DNA of 64,000 bases from Craterostigma plantagineum (lineage: Eukaryota; Streptophyta; Magnoliopsida; Lamiales; Linderniaceae). The position numbers and the translations under genes are program-made. Under the pieces are notes generated by a model. The model saw nothing but the letters and a program-made list of their open reading frames with translations, made no database searches and was not told the DNA's origin. The stretch spans positions 62,001 to 126,000 of the forward strand of contig JAPQWV010000753.1 of NCBI GenBank assembly GCA_027422505.1. Direction: 5' to 3'. Below, one piece after another: positions 22,307-34,061 of this stretch (the stretch's first letter is position 1; every line of letters begins with the position of its first letter).

Positions 22307-22808
22307 TATGATATTTTTAAAGAGTTGATTTGTTTGTGATTTTAGGAATTTGGCAAACTGCTCGACATGGCAATAATCAAGCACTGCACCAGCAAGATTC
22401 AATCAACCTTGATTTAAGGCTATTAATTATTAGCAACGGCTGGCTATGTATGTAAACATAAACAATCGAGCCTTCATTTTAAGTTTTAAGTACTGCAAGA
22501 CACAAGCTTGAAACATCTTAAAAAATACAATTTATTCCCTTTCGTATGAGTTATCAAAAAATCAGTATGTTATCATACAATTATGTACCACTTCGTGAAT
22601 CACATGTCTTGATAAATCGGAAAGTCCAATTCAAAGATCGAAAAGAACTACTTTAAACACACTACAATCCCACTCAATGAAGTGTGAATTATTGTATGTG
22701 AATAGAGTGATGTAAATGCTACTCTATATCAATGGTAGACGTGGCCAACGGGCCGCTTCGGCCCGGAACTCCCGTGGTCCCGAAACCATACCCGGAACCG
22801 TCTATACG
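22307..22808. other. Intergenic stretch with a GC-rich MITE scrap
   Basis: Mostly AT-rich and without genes. 22737-22800 contains GACGTGGCCAACGGGCCGC and further cgg/ccg-rich words, probably the remains of a hAT-type MITE end. Confidence 0.4.
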
Positions 22809-23144
22809 TGTAGAATACATATTAGAATTGCGCTGTGATTTAATTAGCTGTCTTCGTAGATTGAGGCTTTATTTGTATTGTCCTTAGATTAGGACTTAAC
22901 TTGTATTTATACCAAGTTCATTTCCTATAAATACTAGTGTAAACTTTGAGCTTAATAGAGAAATTTAGTCAATTGATCCGAAAAGCTTTCAAATCCAATT
23001 CTAGAGTGCCTCTCTCTCACTAATCGAATTCTCTCTCAAGTTCTTCAAATTGAGTTTTCGATCAAACTTGAATTCCATACGATATAATCGAATTACTTAT
23101 GATTGAAGTCTAGGATCTAGGAGTTGATAATTCAGGACCTAACA
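22809..23144 (+). mobile_element. Probable Copia-type LTR
   Basis: Starts TGTAGAATACATATT and ends GGACCTAACA, followed at once by ATTGTATCAGGGC, a variant of the tRNA-Met primer-binding site. A TATA-like TATAAATA lies inside (about 22926), as expected for an LTR promoter. 23145-23515 then looks like an untranslated leader. No gag or pol frame follows: the sequence switches to the glucanase-associated repeat at about 23521. Confidence 0.6.
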
Positions 23145-23588
23145 ATTGTATCAGGGCAGATTCGTTCTGTTTTGAACAAAAATTGTTAGAATTCGGGATC
23201 GAAATTAATTATGAAACTGTTCCGTGCGAAGAACAGTTTCAGTGCGAAAATGAATTTCAATCTGATTTGCTTAATTCTGTGCTTATCTGATTTGAATTTG
23301 AGTTTTCTATACTCGCCTAAGTAGTATCATCAATTAGGATTAGATCCTTAGCAATTGAAATTATGATTAGGCTGAATATTATATCCGAGATTCCACTGTG
23401 GCGAGAAGAACATTTGAACATGTTCTGATTTTTGCAAAATTGAACCGTTGAGTGATAACCGTCTCAGTGGGTTAGCTCGTAATCACTTGAGGTTGTGACG
23501 GGTTGAGACTTCCACCCCAAAACACACGATAATTTGTTAAACCATACTTTGTTTTTGTTTTCGGATTTTATGTAACCAGGTTCAATTA

Positions 23589-23996
23589 GTAGTGTCAAAG
23601 CGGACCGGCGGGGTAGGCCGACCCGTAGCCCGCAAAGCCCGCCACAGGCGGGGCGGGGGCGGGCAAGCCCGCCTACTGGCAGGCCTGCAAAATGAAGGCC
23701 CGCCCAGCCTACAGGCGGGTAGCGGGCTTAGCCCGCCAGTTTTAAAAAATAAACGAAAAAGAAAAAAAAGATAATACAAAAATTGGAAAAAAAAAATAAT
23801 AATGAACATTTCAAATCGAAAAATATATCTAATTTAATCGACTTCTTTAATATTAATTTTTTTTTATGTTGTAAAATATACATCATAATTCACAAACATA
23901 AAAATCAATATTATTCATTAGTAATAATATTATATAATTAATCTATATATTATTATTTTTGGGCGGGCCGCCAAGCACCACGGCCCGCGATGGGAA
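23589..23996. mobile_element. GC-rich hAT-type MITE inserted in the degraded glucanase copy
   Basis: Begins AGTGTCAAAGCGGACCGG and has the same cggg/cccg-rich shoulders and AT-rich core as the MITE at 34281. It separates sequence matching 10084-10156 (at 23521-23585) from sequence matching the glucanase (from 24000). The right terminus is diverged, so the exact end is uncertain. Confidence 0.6.
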
Positions 23997-23999
23997 TGT

Positions 24000-25190
24000 A
24001 AGTATAGGCAACAAGAAAGGGTATGCATTCAAACAAGGGTGCTCTATCTCTTAAAGAAATTCAAGAGGGGCTTCATCAGCTGAGCCACGCCTTCCTTGAA
24101 AGTGCACGAAGAGGGAGGAAAAGAGTCAACAAAAACTCCCTGGGAATGTGAAGTTGTGATCTGTACAAAGTTTTCTATTCCCAGCTTCTGGTGGCGTTGT
24201 GTACGTTTCTTACAGCTCCCAATAAGGCTAATGCAGGTCGTAATCGCTGCCTCCAAGGACCTCGTTTCCAACTGCTATTCCTACGATGTGAGTTTCGGGC
24301 ATGAATGCCTTGACGTTGTCCTTAACCCTGGCAAAGGCGTGGTCTTAATTGAGCTTATGTCTTTTAAGTAGTCGTTTGGAAGGCCGACGACTAATTCCTG
24401 CCCAGTTCCTTTGAGGCGTTGAGAACATTGTGGTCTCTGCGTCGTAGATTCTAACATTCTTTATCATTGCAGCTCTGAGTTGGGTAGCTACTTTTTCGGG
24501 TCAAGGGATGTTATCTGCTATTCTACCGTAGTTTATCCCATATGTTCCAGTGAATGCTGTTGCCGAGTGAGCTGAAAGGAAAAAAGAAATCAATAACTAC
24601 GTCGTAAACCGTAGGAAAAAGTTAAAGTAATGCATCGAATCTACCGAAAGTGAGTTTACATAAATAACGTTTTTCGGGAAAGCTTGTAGAGACACAAGTT
24701 TTCTTGTTCATATGAACTCTTGTAGACAAGGAGCTGCATAGAAATTTAACTCCAACTAAATTCAAACAGCTAAGCTCAAAGAGATAGGAAGTATATAGCA
24801 AATTTTCAAATCACATCACTATAAGGCGTATGAATACCCAACAAAAGAGCAAAAAGAGAAGAGGAAAAGCAACATAGTCTTCATTAAGAAAATCTAACCT
24901 CAGCATAAATTGAAATCCAATAATAGCTTATCGAAACAACTACAGTAGCTTATCGAAACAACTACATAAGGGTTACCTTTAAGCCCAAACAGGCATATAC
25001 CAAGAACAGTAATTGCAGCGTATTCCTCATCGCCTATCAGATTTCCTTCCCCTCATTCGAACTAAGAAATCGAGCTTTAGGCTGGTTTTCTCTGATTAAA
25101 AACACCACCCGCCATAAAACAACTTCTCGAATCTCCACAAACCAGAGTAGCAATAATCAAAATCGCAACAGGGTTTATGCTCGACAACTC
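24000..25190 (-). pseudogene. Degraded 5' half of a GH17 beta-1,3-glucanase gene
   Basis: Diverged copy of 11105-12290: signal-peptide exon (about 25015-25035, with an extra AT), intron, and the first half of exon 2 up to the region encoding LNAYPFLAYTYNPG. Several one-base indels and changes disrupt it (for example a longest frame of only 75 codons around NFVQITTSHSQGVFVDSF). The 3' half with the nucleophile Glu is missing. Divergence from the 10609 copy is much greater than between the A and C copies, so this is an older duplicate. Confidence 0.85.
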
Positions 25191-25329
25191 GCGATTCGTT
25201 CCAAAAAATCGAAGATCATTCAGCTTGCTCATCTTAAACCTGTGCATCATCATTGAGCTTGCTCATCTCCGCAGTATAAACCTGCGAGAACACAAGGTTT
25301 AATTTTAGCAGGTCCATAAATGCATCATC

Positions 25330-25697
25330 ATTCAGCTTGCTCATCTCGACGAAATCATTAAATCACTCGAGGATATCATGTTCCCCCAATGGCACCTTTA
25401 TCGGTATTGCAGTGGGGAAGACATGGCGAAACAAATCCGCGCACAATGCGTTGTTTAACAGCGGGAATTTCGTCGACGTGGCATCTATCACGAAGGCACG
25501 TTGGCCGCCAGGGTATTTTCGACGATCGGGATTGGAAGAACTAGCTTGGGTGCTTTGTGGCACGCTGATGAGTAAGCCCAAACACGTGAACTATGAGCAA
25601 TTGGGAGAATAGAGTTCTTAGTCACGCTCACATCGGGTATGCATGTATCGGTACATTTGTTTCTTACAAGACCGGGTACCATCTTCTCAAAGAGTAG
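25330..25697 (+). pseudogene. Werner-like 3'-5' exonuclease fragment, inverted copy
   Basis: Plus-strand counterpart of the fragments at 8023, 42211 and 58287. A 91-codon frame joins NGTFIGIAVGKTW, NALFNSGNFVDVASITKARW, GLEELAWVLCG and MSKPKHVN before shifting; the TAG stop is at 25695-25697. It preserves VDVASITKARW in frame where the other copies carry a frameshift, so it represents an older state. Duplicated sequence extends to about 25215-25805. The word CATTCAGCTTGCTCATCT (or a one-base variant) occurs three times at 25214-25346, as if copied repeatedly at the junction. Confidence 0.72.
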
Positions 25698-25865
25698 TGA
25701 ATAAAGACCATTTAGTCTAATGCCCTCAGTCTTACTGGATTGCAAGCTTACGTTTCTAGGGTTACCTCCGTACATTTCTATTTACATTGTTGCAGTCTTA
25801 TGCAGTCTTATAATCCTAAAGACATATAGCATTCTTATGCAGTCTTAACATATCTGATTTGGTTC

Positions 25866-28800
25866 TGTTAGGAATATGTCCTCGAATGCTGTACGAGGAT
25901 TAGATTGTATAGGGCGTTGCTTATTTACCATTCGACTTCTTGTGTAATAAAATATTTTCGTGTGTTTATCGAAAGGCATTGTTCGTTTATTGATATATGA
26001 GTTCTTTACTTAGCATCCGATAATAAATGAACAAATCCAAATGTGTCGAGTTGAGTCACTGTTCTCGATGGGCACGAGAGAGGAAGGCACCAATGGGCTT
26101 TTAACCTCGAACATTAAAAGTCGTAAGCCTGAGGCTCTGGTGCTGGATTACTGATCACGGCTTATTTGTCGATGACCTATCGTGTGACGATATCCCGCTT
26201 GGAGCGGGAGGTCAGACTTGTGATACGAATCGAATCAAGGGATGAATCATTAGACGACAACATGGCTTATTACTCGAGGAGTGTCAATGACCGACGACAA
26301 CACTATAGTAGTCTACGTGAACCTTAGACCAAAAGGGATTTGACGGAGTTGACTTCGAAGTCTCGACTGTCACTAGTTCCCTCGACCCGATTTGCTGTTG
26401 CATGGGTCAACAGGCCAGATTGCGGTCTTGATGATGATTTGTGATTGCCGGGTCAGACCACCAAGTACGGATTCACAGTCTCGTAAGTATCGAGACAAGT
26501 GTCCTATGTGGACGGCAACATGAAATTACGAAATCCTGTGGCAAGGTATTGAACTAACTCATGTGGACATGAAGGATAGTTTGGTAATTTGCCCGTCTCC
26601 TTTTTATTATAGAATCGAGTTTAGTGAGTCTGACATAGACCATGGCTCTCACTCGATTGGGACACAGTTGAAGGGTTTATAGGGTAGTACTATATCTATA
26701 TAAGGTTCTGGAACAAAGACTGGGTCGAAATTCGCACTCGAATCGGTTACAGTCCAGTACTGCGGGATTGACTGGGTAACTACGGGACTCTTGGATTCCT
26801 TCTTGCCGATTGAGCGACCTAGAGAGTCGGGCTTAAAAAGGTCATTAGCGTGTACTGATAAAGAAAGTGTTTTTGGGCCTTAACGGGCCTTGGATCGTTG
26901 GGTCCGCGCCTTAGTGGGCCTCGGGCCGTTGATCAAAGTCGGACTTCGTATGAAATTAACTTTAAAACTTGGGCTTGGCCAAGTGCTTAAAAGGCTTGAG
27001 GGCAAAATTGGAATTTAACCCTAAGCTGATTTTTGAATTATACCTTGGGAAGTAATTTCGAAAAGAAATAATATATTTGGAATATTATTTACTTAAGTTG
27101 AAATTTCAAAATTAATCTAGGATTAAGTTTCGATATATATCATTTAAAGATACTTAGTTTGATTGGTATTTAAGTTGCTTGTTTAATAAATAACAAGTTT
27201 CCTTAAGTTTGGATTTTGAATTCAAAAGAGAGTAAAATATGGCCAAAGAATCTCTCTACTTAAGGAGTAAAATTCGAAAACTGGATTACTATTCACCGCA
27301 CCCTTTTATTGTCACGACCCCCTAAAGGCTTGAAAAGACGTTTTTGCCCTTATGATATTTAAATTAATTTAAAAAGAACAAAAACTAACTAAATATATAA
27401 TTCCGGTACGAAATGCTGAAAACTACATACACAAATAAATTCGAACGATCGATTTAACATTTTCGCACCGGACCGATCGATATTTTCGACCCTGCAGTGC
27501 GCAGGTCGAACGAAATTTTCGGCAGGGCTGCAGGGGGCCGATTGATATTTTCGACCGGACACTGCCTGGCCGAAAATACTGTTCGGCCCGCACAGGCCCG
27601 ACCGAAATCTCAGTTCGGCCCGAACAGGCCCGACCGAAATTCAGTTCGGCCCGCACAGGCCCGGCCGAAATTTCAGTTCAGCCCGTGCACAGGCCCGGCT
27701 GAAAATTTCGTTCGACCGTATTTTGATTTTTTTATTAATACCGAGAGGAATAAAAGTTAAACCGGAGCAAAACGGGGGATTGGTCAGGCCTACTGTTCTC
27801 GGCCCGGCATTCGTGTGCGCGGGTCGCGCGCTCGCACACAAATCGGCCTGATTTGCACCCCCTTGCACGCGCACGCGAGCGACTTACATGTGGCATAATA
27901 TTAGCTATGTAATTTATACTAATAAAATTTACATCTATATATAAGGTGGGTGAAACCATGTTGTTTTCCAATGTGAGACAACAACTCCTCACTTTAAATT
28001 CCCTCCAATTAATTCACCTTCACAAGACCAAAATAAAGCCCATGTCTCTCAACTTAATATTCCTCCAATTGGGCTTGTAAATGTGAATTAATTGGAGGGA
28101 ATTTAAAGCGAAGAGTTGTTTGTCCCACATTGAAAAACAACATGGTTTCACCCACCTTATATATAGATGTGAATTTTATTAGTTTAAATTAAATAGCAAA
28201 TATTATGCCACATGTAAGTCGCTCGCAGTGCGCGCGCAAGGGGTGCAAATCAGGCCGACTGGTGTGCGAGCGCGCGACAGCGCACACGAATGTCGGGCCG
28301 AGAACAGTAGGCTGACCAACCCCCGTTTTGCTCCGGTTTTAACTTTATTCCTCTCGGTATTAAAAAATAAAAAAATACGGTCGAACGAAATTTTCAGCCG
28401 GGTCTGTGCAAGGGCCGAACTGAATTTCGGCCGGGCCTGTGCACGGGCCGAACTGAAATTTCGGCCAGGCCTGTGCGGGCCGAGCTGAAAATTTTGCTGG
28501 GCCAGTTCGGGCCGAACTGAGATTTTGTCCGGGCCTGTGCGGGCCGAACTGAGATTTCGACCGGGCTGTGCGGGCCGAACAGTATTTTCAGCCAGGCAGT
28601 GTCCGGGCCGAAAATTTCGTCGGCCCACGCACTGCAGGGCCGAAAATATCGATCGGTCGGTCCGAAAAATGTTAAATCGAATTTTTTTTTCCGTATCGTT
28701 CGGTCGTTCGAATTATTGTGTATGTAGTTTTCAGTATTTCATACCGGAATATATATTTAGTAGTGTTTTCTTTTTAAATTAATTTAAATATCATAAGGGC

Positions 28801-29320
28801 AAAAAAAGTCTTTTTCAAGCCATTTAGGGGGCGGGGTGACAAGTAAAAAGGGGGCGGTGAATAGTAATTCCCATTCGAAAATCATATCTTTGAGATATTC
28901 TTGGGATTTTTGATTTAGCTTAGGATAAATAGGCAGCCCTATTTCATAGTTTGGGTGAGAACTTTCGTGCTCCATATGAGCGACTTCGTCCATCACAAGG
29001 CACAAAAAAACATGCACCAAACGCACACACTTTTCTCCCACGCGACAGATCAATTCTGTTTAGCATCTTTACAGAAACTGATATCGTGGTACACTGCGAG
29101 GCCGGCGTGACGATCTAGTGCCATTCACCACCATCGACGTAGTCTTGAAGAAAAGGACGAGGAGCTGCCACTCGCTTCAACTGGTAATTCTCTACGGGTT
29201 TGACCAGCCCTATTACGTGTCTATGTGTTACTCTGATCCGAGCTACGAGGGCAATCGGAGAACCCGGAAACTTTTTGTTCCGGGACGTGGCATCTCCGGG
29301 AGACACGGGGTTACCCAACA
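25866..29320. mobile_element. Solo LTR (related to the 2.15-kb LTR) interrupted by a fold-back element
   Basis: Starts TGTTAGGAATATGTCCTCG, similar to the LTR at 5308, and ends GGGGTTACCCAACA. The 5-bp target duplication GGTTC is present on both sides (25861-25865 and 29321-29325). Without the nested 1.6-kb element (27281-28872) and its extra duplication, the LTR is about 1.85 kb. It lies inside a Copia integrase fragment. Confidence 0.87.
27281..28872. mobile_element. Fold-back Mutator-like element with very long inverted arms
   Basis: Two arms of roughly 730-780 bp in opposite orientation (27281 to about 28018, and about 28083-28872) surround only about 65 bp. The tips are CTGGATTACTATTCACCGC and, reversed, GGGAATTACTATTCACCGC. 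A perfect 9-bp target duplication ATTCGAAAA (27272-27280 and 28873-28881) fits Mutator-like elements. Each arm includes tandem-like 30-40 bp blocks of the type CCGAACTGAAATTTCGGCC GGGCCTGTGC. There is no coding capacity; the arms can pair into a long hairpin. Confidence 0.85.
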
Positions 29321-29325
29321 GGTTC

Positions 29326-29470
29326 TCCGTTAGTGCCTGAACCTTTTGAGCTTCAGTTTACATCTCATGGTACATAAAGCCCGTACTGCAAGTGATCATC
29401 CGTAAAGGTAATGAAGTAATACAAATTACCTTTGAATTTTTTACACAAAAAAGGCCGATAAACGCCGTAT
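29326..29470 (-). pseudogene. Copia integrase fragment beside the second solo LTR (unit A)
   Basis: Minus-strand translation gives YYFITFTDDHLQYGLYV, the pattern of the integrase core of Copia polyproteins (YFITFTDDYSRYG-like), followed by a stop and a KLKRFKALTEN-like stretch that the LTR interrupts. Short and broken. Confidence 0.6.
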
Positions 29471-29592
29471 GATTAAAACCTCCGTCTGTTTACTTTTGAC
29501 ATAGAATTATGAGTTATATATATCATTAGTTGATTAAACAAATGTAACACATTTACTCTCTAAGGTAGTTGGAGCGACACACCAGCGAACCT

Positions 29593-30220
29593 AGGGGTGT
29601 GCAACGATTTTAAAAAACCGCCAGCATCACACCGAACCACACGGTACACCACAATTAACCGTCTAAACAGCGGTGTAATTTTATGTACTAATCTGCACCG
29701 TAATAATGGTTCGGTGTGGATTTTTGGTACGAATCGCCGGAACCAAACCGCACTACTAGTGCATTAATAATTTTCGTAAATATTTAATTTTATTTTATGC
29801 TATATATATTAATATTTAGTTTATAAACTCCATTTTTTCGATTAATAAATATTTTTAGGATACCCGAATATATTAGCGTTAAAATAGGTACGACTCAAAT
29901 ACTAATAAAAATCGAGTAGCTATTTATCTTTCAAAGTTCAAATAAGCTCATAAGTTATGATTTGATATATTTCAATATTTTGGTTCTAATATTGTAGTAT
30001 GTCTTTGTTGATTTTTTGTTTTGCTTTTTAGGTAATAGGCGTACCATTCACTAAAATATATGTATTTTATTTCAATAAGTTAGAAACCGGAAACCGCTAA
30101 ACTGCACATGTGGTTTGATTTTTAAAAACTGCAGTTTAAGAATCTTTTCAAAAACAAACATATTGCGGTTTGGTGTGGAATTGGCAATAACCGTCCAAAA
30201 CAGCACCAGCACAACCCAAC
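29593..30220. mobile_element. hAT-type MITE with 8-bp duplication GCGAACCT (unit A)
   Basis: The left end AGGGGTGTGCAACG is typical for plant hAT MITEs. The flanks GCGAACCT (29585-29592 and 30221-30228) are identical. Subterminal ACCGAACCACACGG / GCGGTTTGGTGTGG motifs are inverted. The right tip (reversed GTTGGGTTGTGC) matches the left only roughly. Confidence 0.8.
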
Positions 30221-30228
30221 GCGAACCT

Positions 30229-30589
30229 AAGAGCCACGTGCACGTGGAATGTTAGTAGCGCAGTTTGCAGTTCTGAGGATTTTAGACTTTAGAGTCGTCG
30301 GTGATGTGGCCGTAGGACTGATCTCTAAATGAGCCATGTGATGGCATCTAGCGCTTTGGGCAATGTACTTCGCACGGACAACGAGTTAAACACGTACATG
30401 ACTTACAATTTGGTTCTTATACAAAGTCATTCTGAAATGCACACTCTAGCATCAATTTATTCATGTAGATGTATTATAAGGACCATTTATTCAAACAGAT
30501 GTAGTATGTGTTATGAGTATCCTCAAATTGTGTTCTTGCCTTTCATGAAAATAATACTAATAGTTACGAGTGTCAACCTTTTTTATCTT
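30229..30589. other. Unassigned stretch next to Copia remnant (unit A)
   Basis: No recognised gene or transposon end. It may be more decayed Copia sequence. The short frames do not match anything I know. Confidence 0.4.
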
Positions 30590-32219
30590 TTCGAGGAATT
30601 TAGCGAACGGACTTGGACATTGTCCGCTCTCATTATATTTCCATAATATTTGCCACTTGGTCAGATCTAATAATTTTCACCTTTCTGTCTAATTGTCGCT
30701 CTCGGTAATAAACACTTCTAATGCGTTTAGCGCGTGAGACTTCATGTAATAAATAGACATAACCGTAACATGAAAACTCACCAATAAAGGTGATGAAATA
30801 CTTCTCTCCACCAAAAGATGGAACATCAAAAGGTCCGCAAATGTTAGTGTGTATAATTTCTAGGAGTTGCGTACTTCTTGTGGCTTTACCTTTATTTTGT
30901 GTTTCGTGTTGTTTCCTTTAATGCAATCCACACATATACCGAGATCAGTAAATTTCAAGTCTGAAAGGATTTCATTCTTTACGAGTCTTTGTATTCTACC
31001 TTTGGAAATGTGACCAATCGTTTATGCCACAAATATCTGAATTTCGTTCAATAATCCACCTTTCATGCCAACATTATGACGCGATATCATAAGAGTCTAG
31101 CGAAGTCCTGATCGAGGTTTAATTTGTATAATTCATCACGAAGCACACCGTAATCGTAAAAAATATTATTTTTATAAAACTGAAACATCCATTACCAACT
31201 TAAACGTAAAACCAGCAGAATCAAATTTTGATAAAGAAACTAAGTTACGGGAAATAGAAGGAACATAAAAGGTCTGAAAAAGTCTAAATGATGCCCAATA
31301 TTTAAAATTAAATCATAGTTCTGATTGGTTCAACTGATGCCATGACTCGATTCCCCATGTGCGAAAACTTTCATTTGGGCTAATGATTGGGTCGTAAAGA
31401 ATCCTTTCATCGTATTAGTAACGTGAATTGTATTGCCAGAATAAATCCACGAAGTATTACGAGCAACTTCAGTTAAGTTTGATTCAAAACATACGAGAGA
31501 ATTAAGCATACCTTTTCTTTCAAATCATGCCTTACGTTAACAATCCTTCTTATGGTGTCTGATTTTCCACAGAGAACCCACATCCATTACTCTTCAGTTC
31601 CTTCTTGTGGACTTTGGAAGAAGACGCATTAACTTTCAATGGTCCCTTTCCTTTCCTTCGACTTTCCAGTTTTCTTGCCAACTCATTGACGACCAATGAG
31701 ATTAACAGAATGAGCTCCCTATTTGTTCAACCTCGCCTCCTCTTGAATCAATAAAGTCTACAGTTTTGTCACATTCCATTTATCTTAATTGTGTTATAGT
31801 TAATTTGGATGGACCGTACTGAGGAGGTAAGGAGTTCATAATGAACGTCACAAGAAAACTCTCTTCCACTTTCATTCCCATGGCTCCGAGTTTTGCCGCG
31901 TCGATCATTTCAGTAAGGTGCTCGTGCATTGTACGTGACCCATCAAATTTCATTGCTGTCAGGTACCCATCAGTGTCCCAGTCTTGACTTATCATTATCA
32001 GCAGTGTCAGAGTGGGCATAATTTTGACATATTCCATAAATTCCTTAGCACTTTCAGTATTTTGGGTGTTGATTTAATGCTCTCCGATACATCATCACAG
32101 AAACATAAGGCTTAAATCTGTTCGATCTTTCCAGTCATCATGGAATGCTCTTGATCATCAGAGCTGTCATCAGTAATATCATCGGGCTTAGGATACAATA
32201 ATGCCGAATCAAGGTTCAT
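30590..32219 (-). pseudogene. Ty1/Copia retrotransposon gag-integrase remnant (unit A)
   Basis: Minus strand from ATG at 32219: gag with KFDGSRTMHEHLTEMIDAAK and FIMNSLPPQYGP (31780-32037), a zinc-knuckle region near 31550 broken by an extra AG, then a GAG-pre-integrase part and the integrase beginning. Protease, reverse transcriptase and RNase H are absent. Frameshifts separate the blocks, and the 5' LTR side is deleted in this unit. Confidence 0.83.
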
Positions 32220-33159
32220 AACACCTAGGTGAAACTAAACATGTTGAGACCAATCATTACATTTTAGACCGTTGAATTGACAACTGACGAGGCCTGCGAG
32301 TTAGAGAGACGGGAGCGAAAGCTGCAAATAGATACACTAATGCTCATTATTAGTGCTCTGAGAAAATAAAATTGTAATATAGATTCAGATATCGTAATGC
32401 GCATCGAAGTTCTCCTTTGGGTGATCCAACAAATTAATTTGTTGCATAAATAAATAGATATTTAATTTGATAAATTTTGTAATTTTGACACGTTAGGCGT
32501 CTTTGGACGCGCTTAACATATCGAATAAATATATCACCTTTATGTTATTAGCTATAAAGTAGCGACCAGCCTTTGGGCGGTACTTTATATTTATTTGCTA
32601 ATGAACATCAATATACTGTGAGATTTTCGTTAAGTCTGCATTAATAGCATCTATTAATCACGGGCAATTGAGTATTAATTATATCTCGAAACCTTACTAA
32701 TTTGCCACTTTAGTGACTAGCAAATCAGACATAATTATCAACATATGTTATATATGCATAGTAGATATTCTACGTCATAGCATATAGATTCATTACATGT
32801 TCGGTATGATATCGTATACTTACATGTATGTTATATATGTATTGTTTGATGATATATTGGCGAGGTCTTCAAACTAAGTACGCCTATTACCCCAACGCCA
32901 ACCTAAGAAAGAACGTTACTAGCATTCAAGGTACTTCACAGATTTGCTAGATTATCAACGTGTCTAGTATATGTGTTCAACATACAGTAGTAAGTCCTTA
33001 TTACAGTAAACACGGAATGTCATAAAAGGCGCCAAAGAACCCACGATGAAACTATAGTACACATGTACAGTGGTCCAAACAAGAGCTTCACCGCCAAACA
33101 AACAAGTCCTAGAAATTTCCAGCAGTATTTTCGTACAATCATTAATCATAAATTTTTAT
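32220..33159. other. Intergenic region upstream of ELIP1
   Basis: Contains the inner part of the Copia leader up to about 32737. A short filler (ATCAACATATGTTAT) then stands where unit B keeps about 2 kb, and the conserved ELIP upstream sequence follows from about 32752. A 61-codon minus frame at 32964-33149 is identical in both units but has no recognisable domain. Confidence 0.6.
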
Positions 33160-33165
33160 CATTAT

Positions 33166-33267
33166 CCACGTGATGGGGAGTACAGACGTTAACGTGCCAA
33201 ATCAGCACATTAAGTGGATGTAAGACATCTCTCGCTTGTCTTAGTTACTCAATCCCACCTATAAATA
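33166..33267 (+). promoter_or_regulatory. ELIP1 promoter: G-box, ACGTG core and TATA box
   Basis: CACGTG (33167-33172) and a second ACGTG core about 20 bp downstream are typical of light- and ABA-responsive plant promoters. TATAAATA (33260-33267) lies about 150 bp before the ATG. Compared with ELIP2 there are small indels between the ACGTG core and the TATA box. Confidence 0.6.
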
Positions 33268-33418
33268 TATCTCGATTTCATTCCCCAATATTCTCATCAT
33301 TTAACCAAGACGAAATCTACAGTGTATATTAACATATCGCAAAGATCTTCAACTCTTCGTCGAAGACCAACCCTCGAAATAAAGAAGCACATATCTACGT
33401 TTAGTATTAGGATCTATC

Positions 33419-34061
33419 ATGGCTTCTGCTACTTGCTACGCATCTGTGATGCCACCGATGTGCTCATGTGGAGGCCAACGCAGTACGAGGCTCGGTCATA
33501 GACAATCAAGCTATGGATTATTGCCGCTGAAGAGGAATGTTAAATTTACTGTCCGAAGCATGAAAGAGGTAACACATTTACTAAATGGGAACATATGTAT
33601 TGGAATTTAGAATATTCGTGTCAACAGTATATATGATAATCTATTTAGGATAATGAGAAGGAAAAGGGAGAGCTTGATCCATTTGACCTAACTCCTAACC
33701 GCTCGAAGGTGACTTCGAAGGATACTGAGATTTGTTCGCCTTTGACGCTTAGCGCCGGAGAGAATCAATGGGCGTGCGGCTATGATTGGATTCGTGGCTT
33801 GCCATTGGAGTCGAGTTAGTCACCGGGCGAGGCTTATTGTCTCAGTTGATGAACGGCGGCGTCAGTGGTTCCTACTGACGAGTTGGTTGCTCGCATTCGC
33901 AACTGTGATACCAATCTACAGAGGGTTGTCGCCAGAGTCAAAGAACAATGGTGTGTTTACGTCAGATGCTGAGATATGGAACGGTAGGTTTGCGATGATT
34001 GGATTGGTGGCTCTCGCTTTTACGGAGCTCATGAAAGGCTGGTCCGCTTATTAACGCGTAA
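33419..34061 (+). pseudogene. ELIP: ELIP1: early light-induced protein gene with frame-breaking indels
   Basis: Exon 1 (33419-33568, MASATCYASVMPP...) and the 80-bp GT-AG intron are intact and identical to ELIP2. Exon 2 (33649-34061) shows at least five one-base differences in length from ELIP2: a missing A in GATACTGAGATTT, a missing G in GACGCTTAGC, an extra T in GTGGCTTGCC, a missing T in GGCGTCAGTGG and an extra T in AAAGGCTGGTCC. The second helix and part of the third stay in frame only by compensation. As written it cannot make a normal ELIP. Because such indels are dense over the surrounding 29-38 kb, consensus error is a real alternative. Confidence 0.85.

Noticed and set aside
28018..28083. 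Possible autonomous gene content at the centre of the fold-back element
   Set aside because: Only about 65 bp separate the arms; nothing can be encoded there.
27423..28782. Several Arg/Gly/Pro-rich frames on both strands
   Set aside because: They lie wholly in the arms of the fold-back element and mirror each other across the palindrome.
29118..29333. 71-codon frame conserved in units A and B (also 43138-43353)
   Set aside because: Located in the 3' part of a solo LTR; conservation reflects duplication only.
32964..33149. 61-codon minus-strand frame, identical upstream of both ELIP genes
   Set aside because: Identity is explained by the recent segmental duplication. No domain, no codon bias evidence and no upstream signals.
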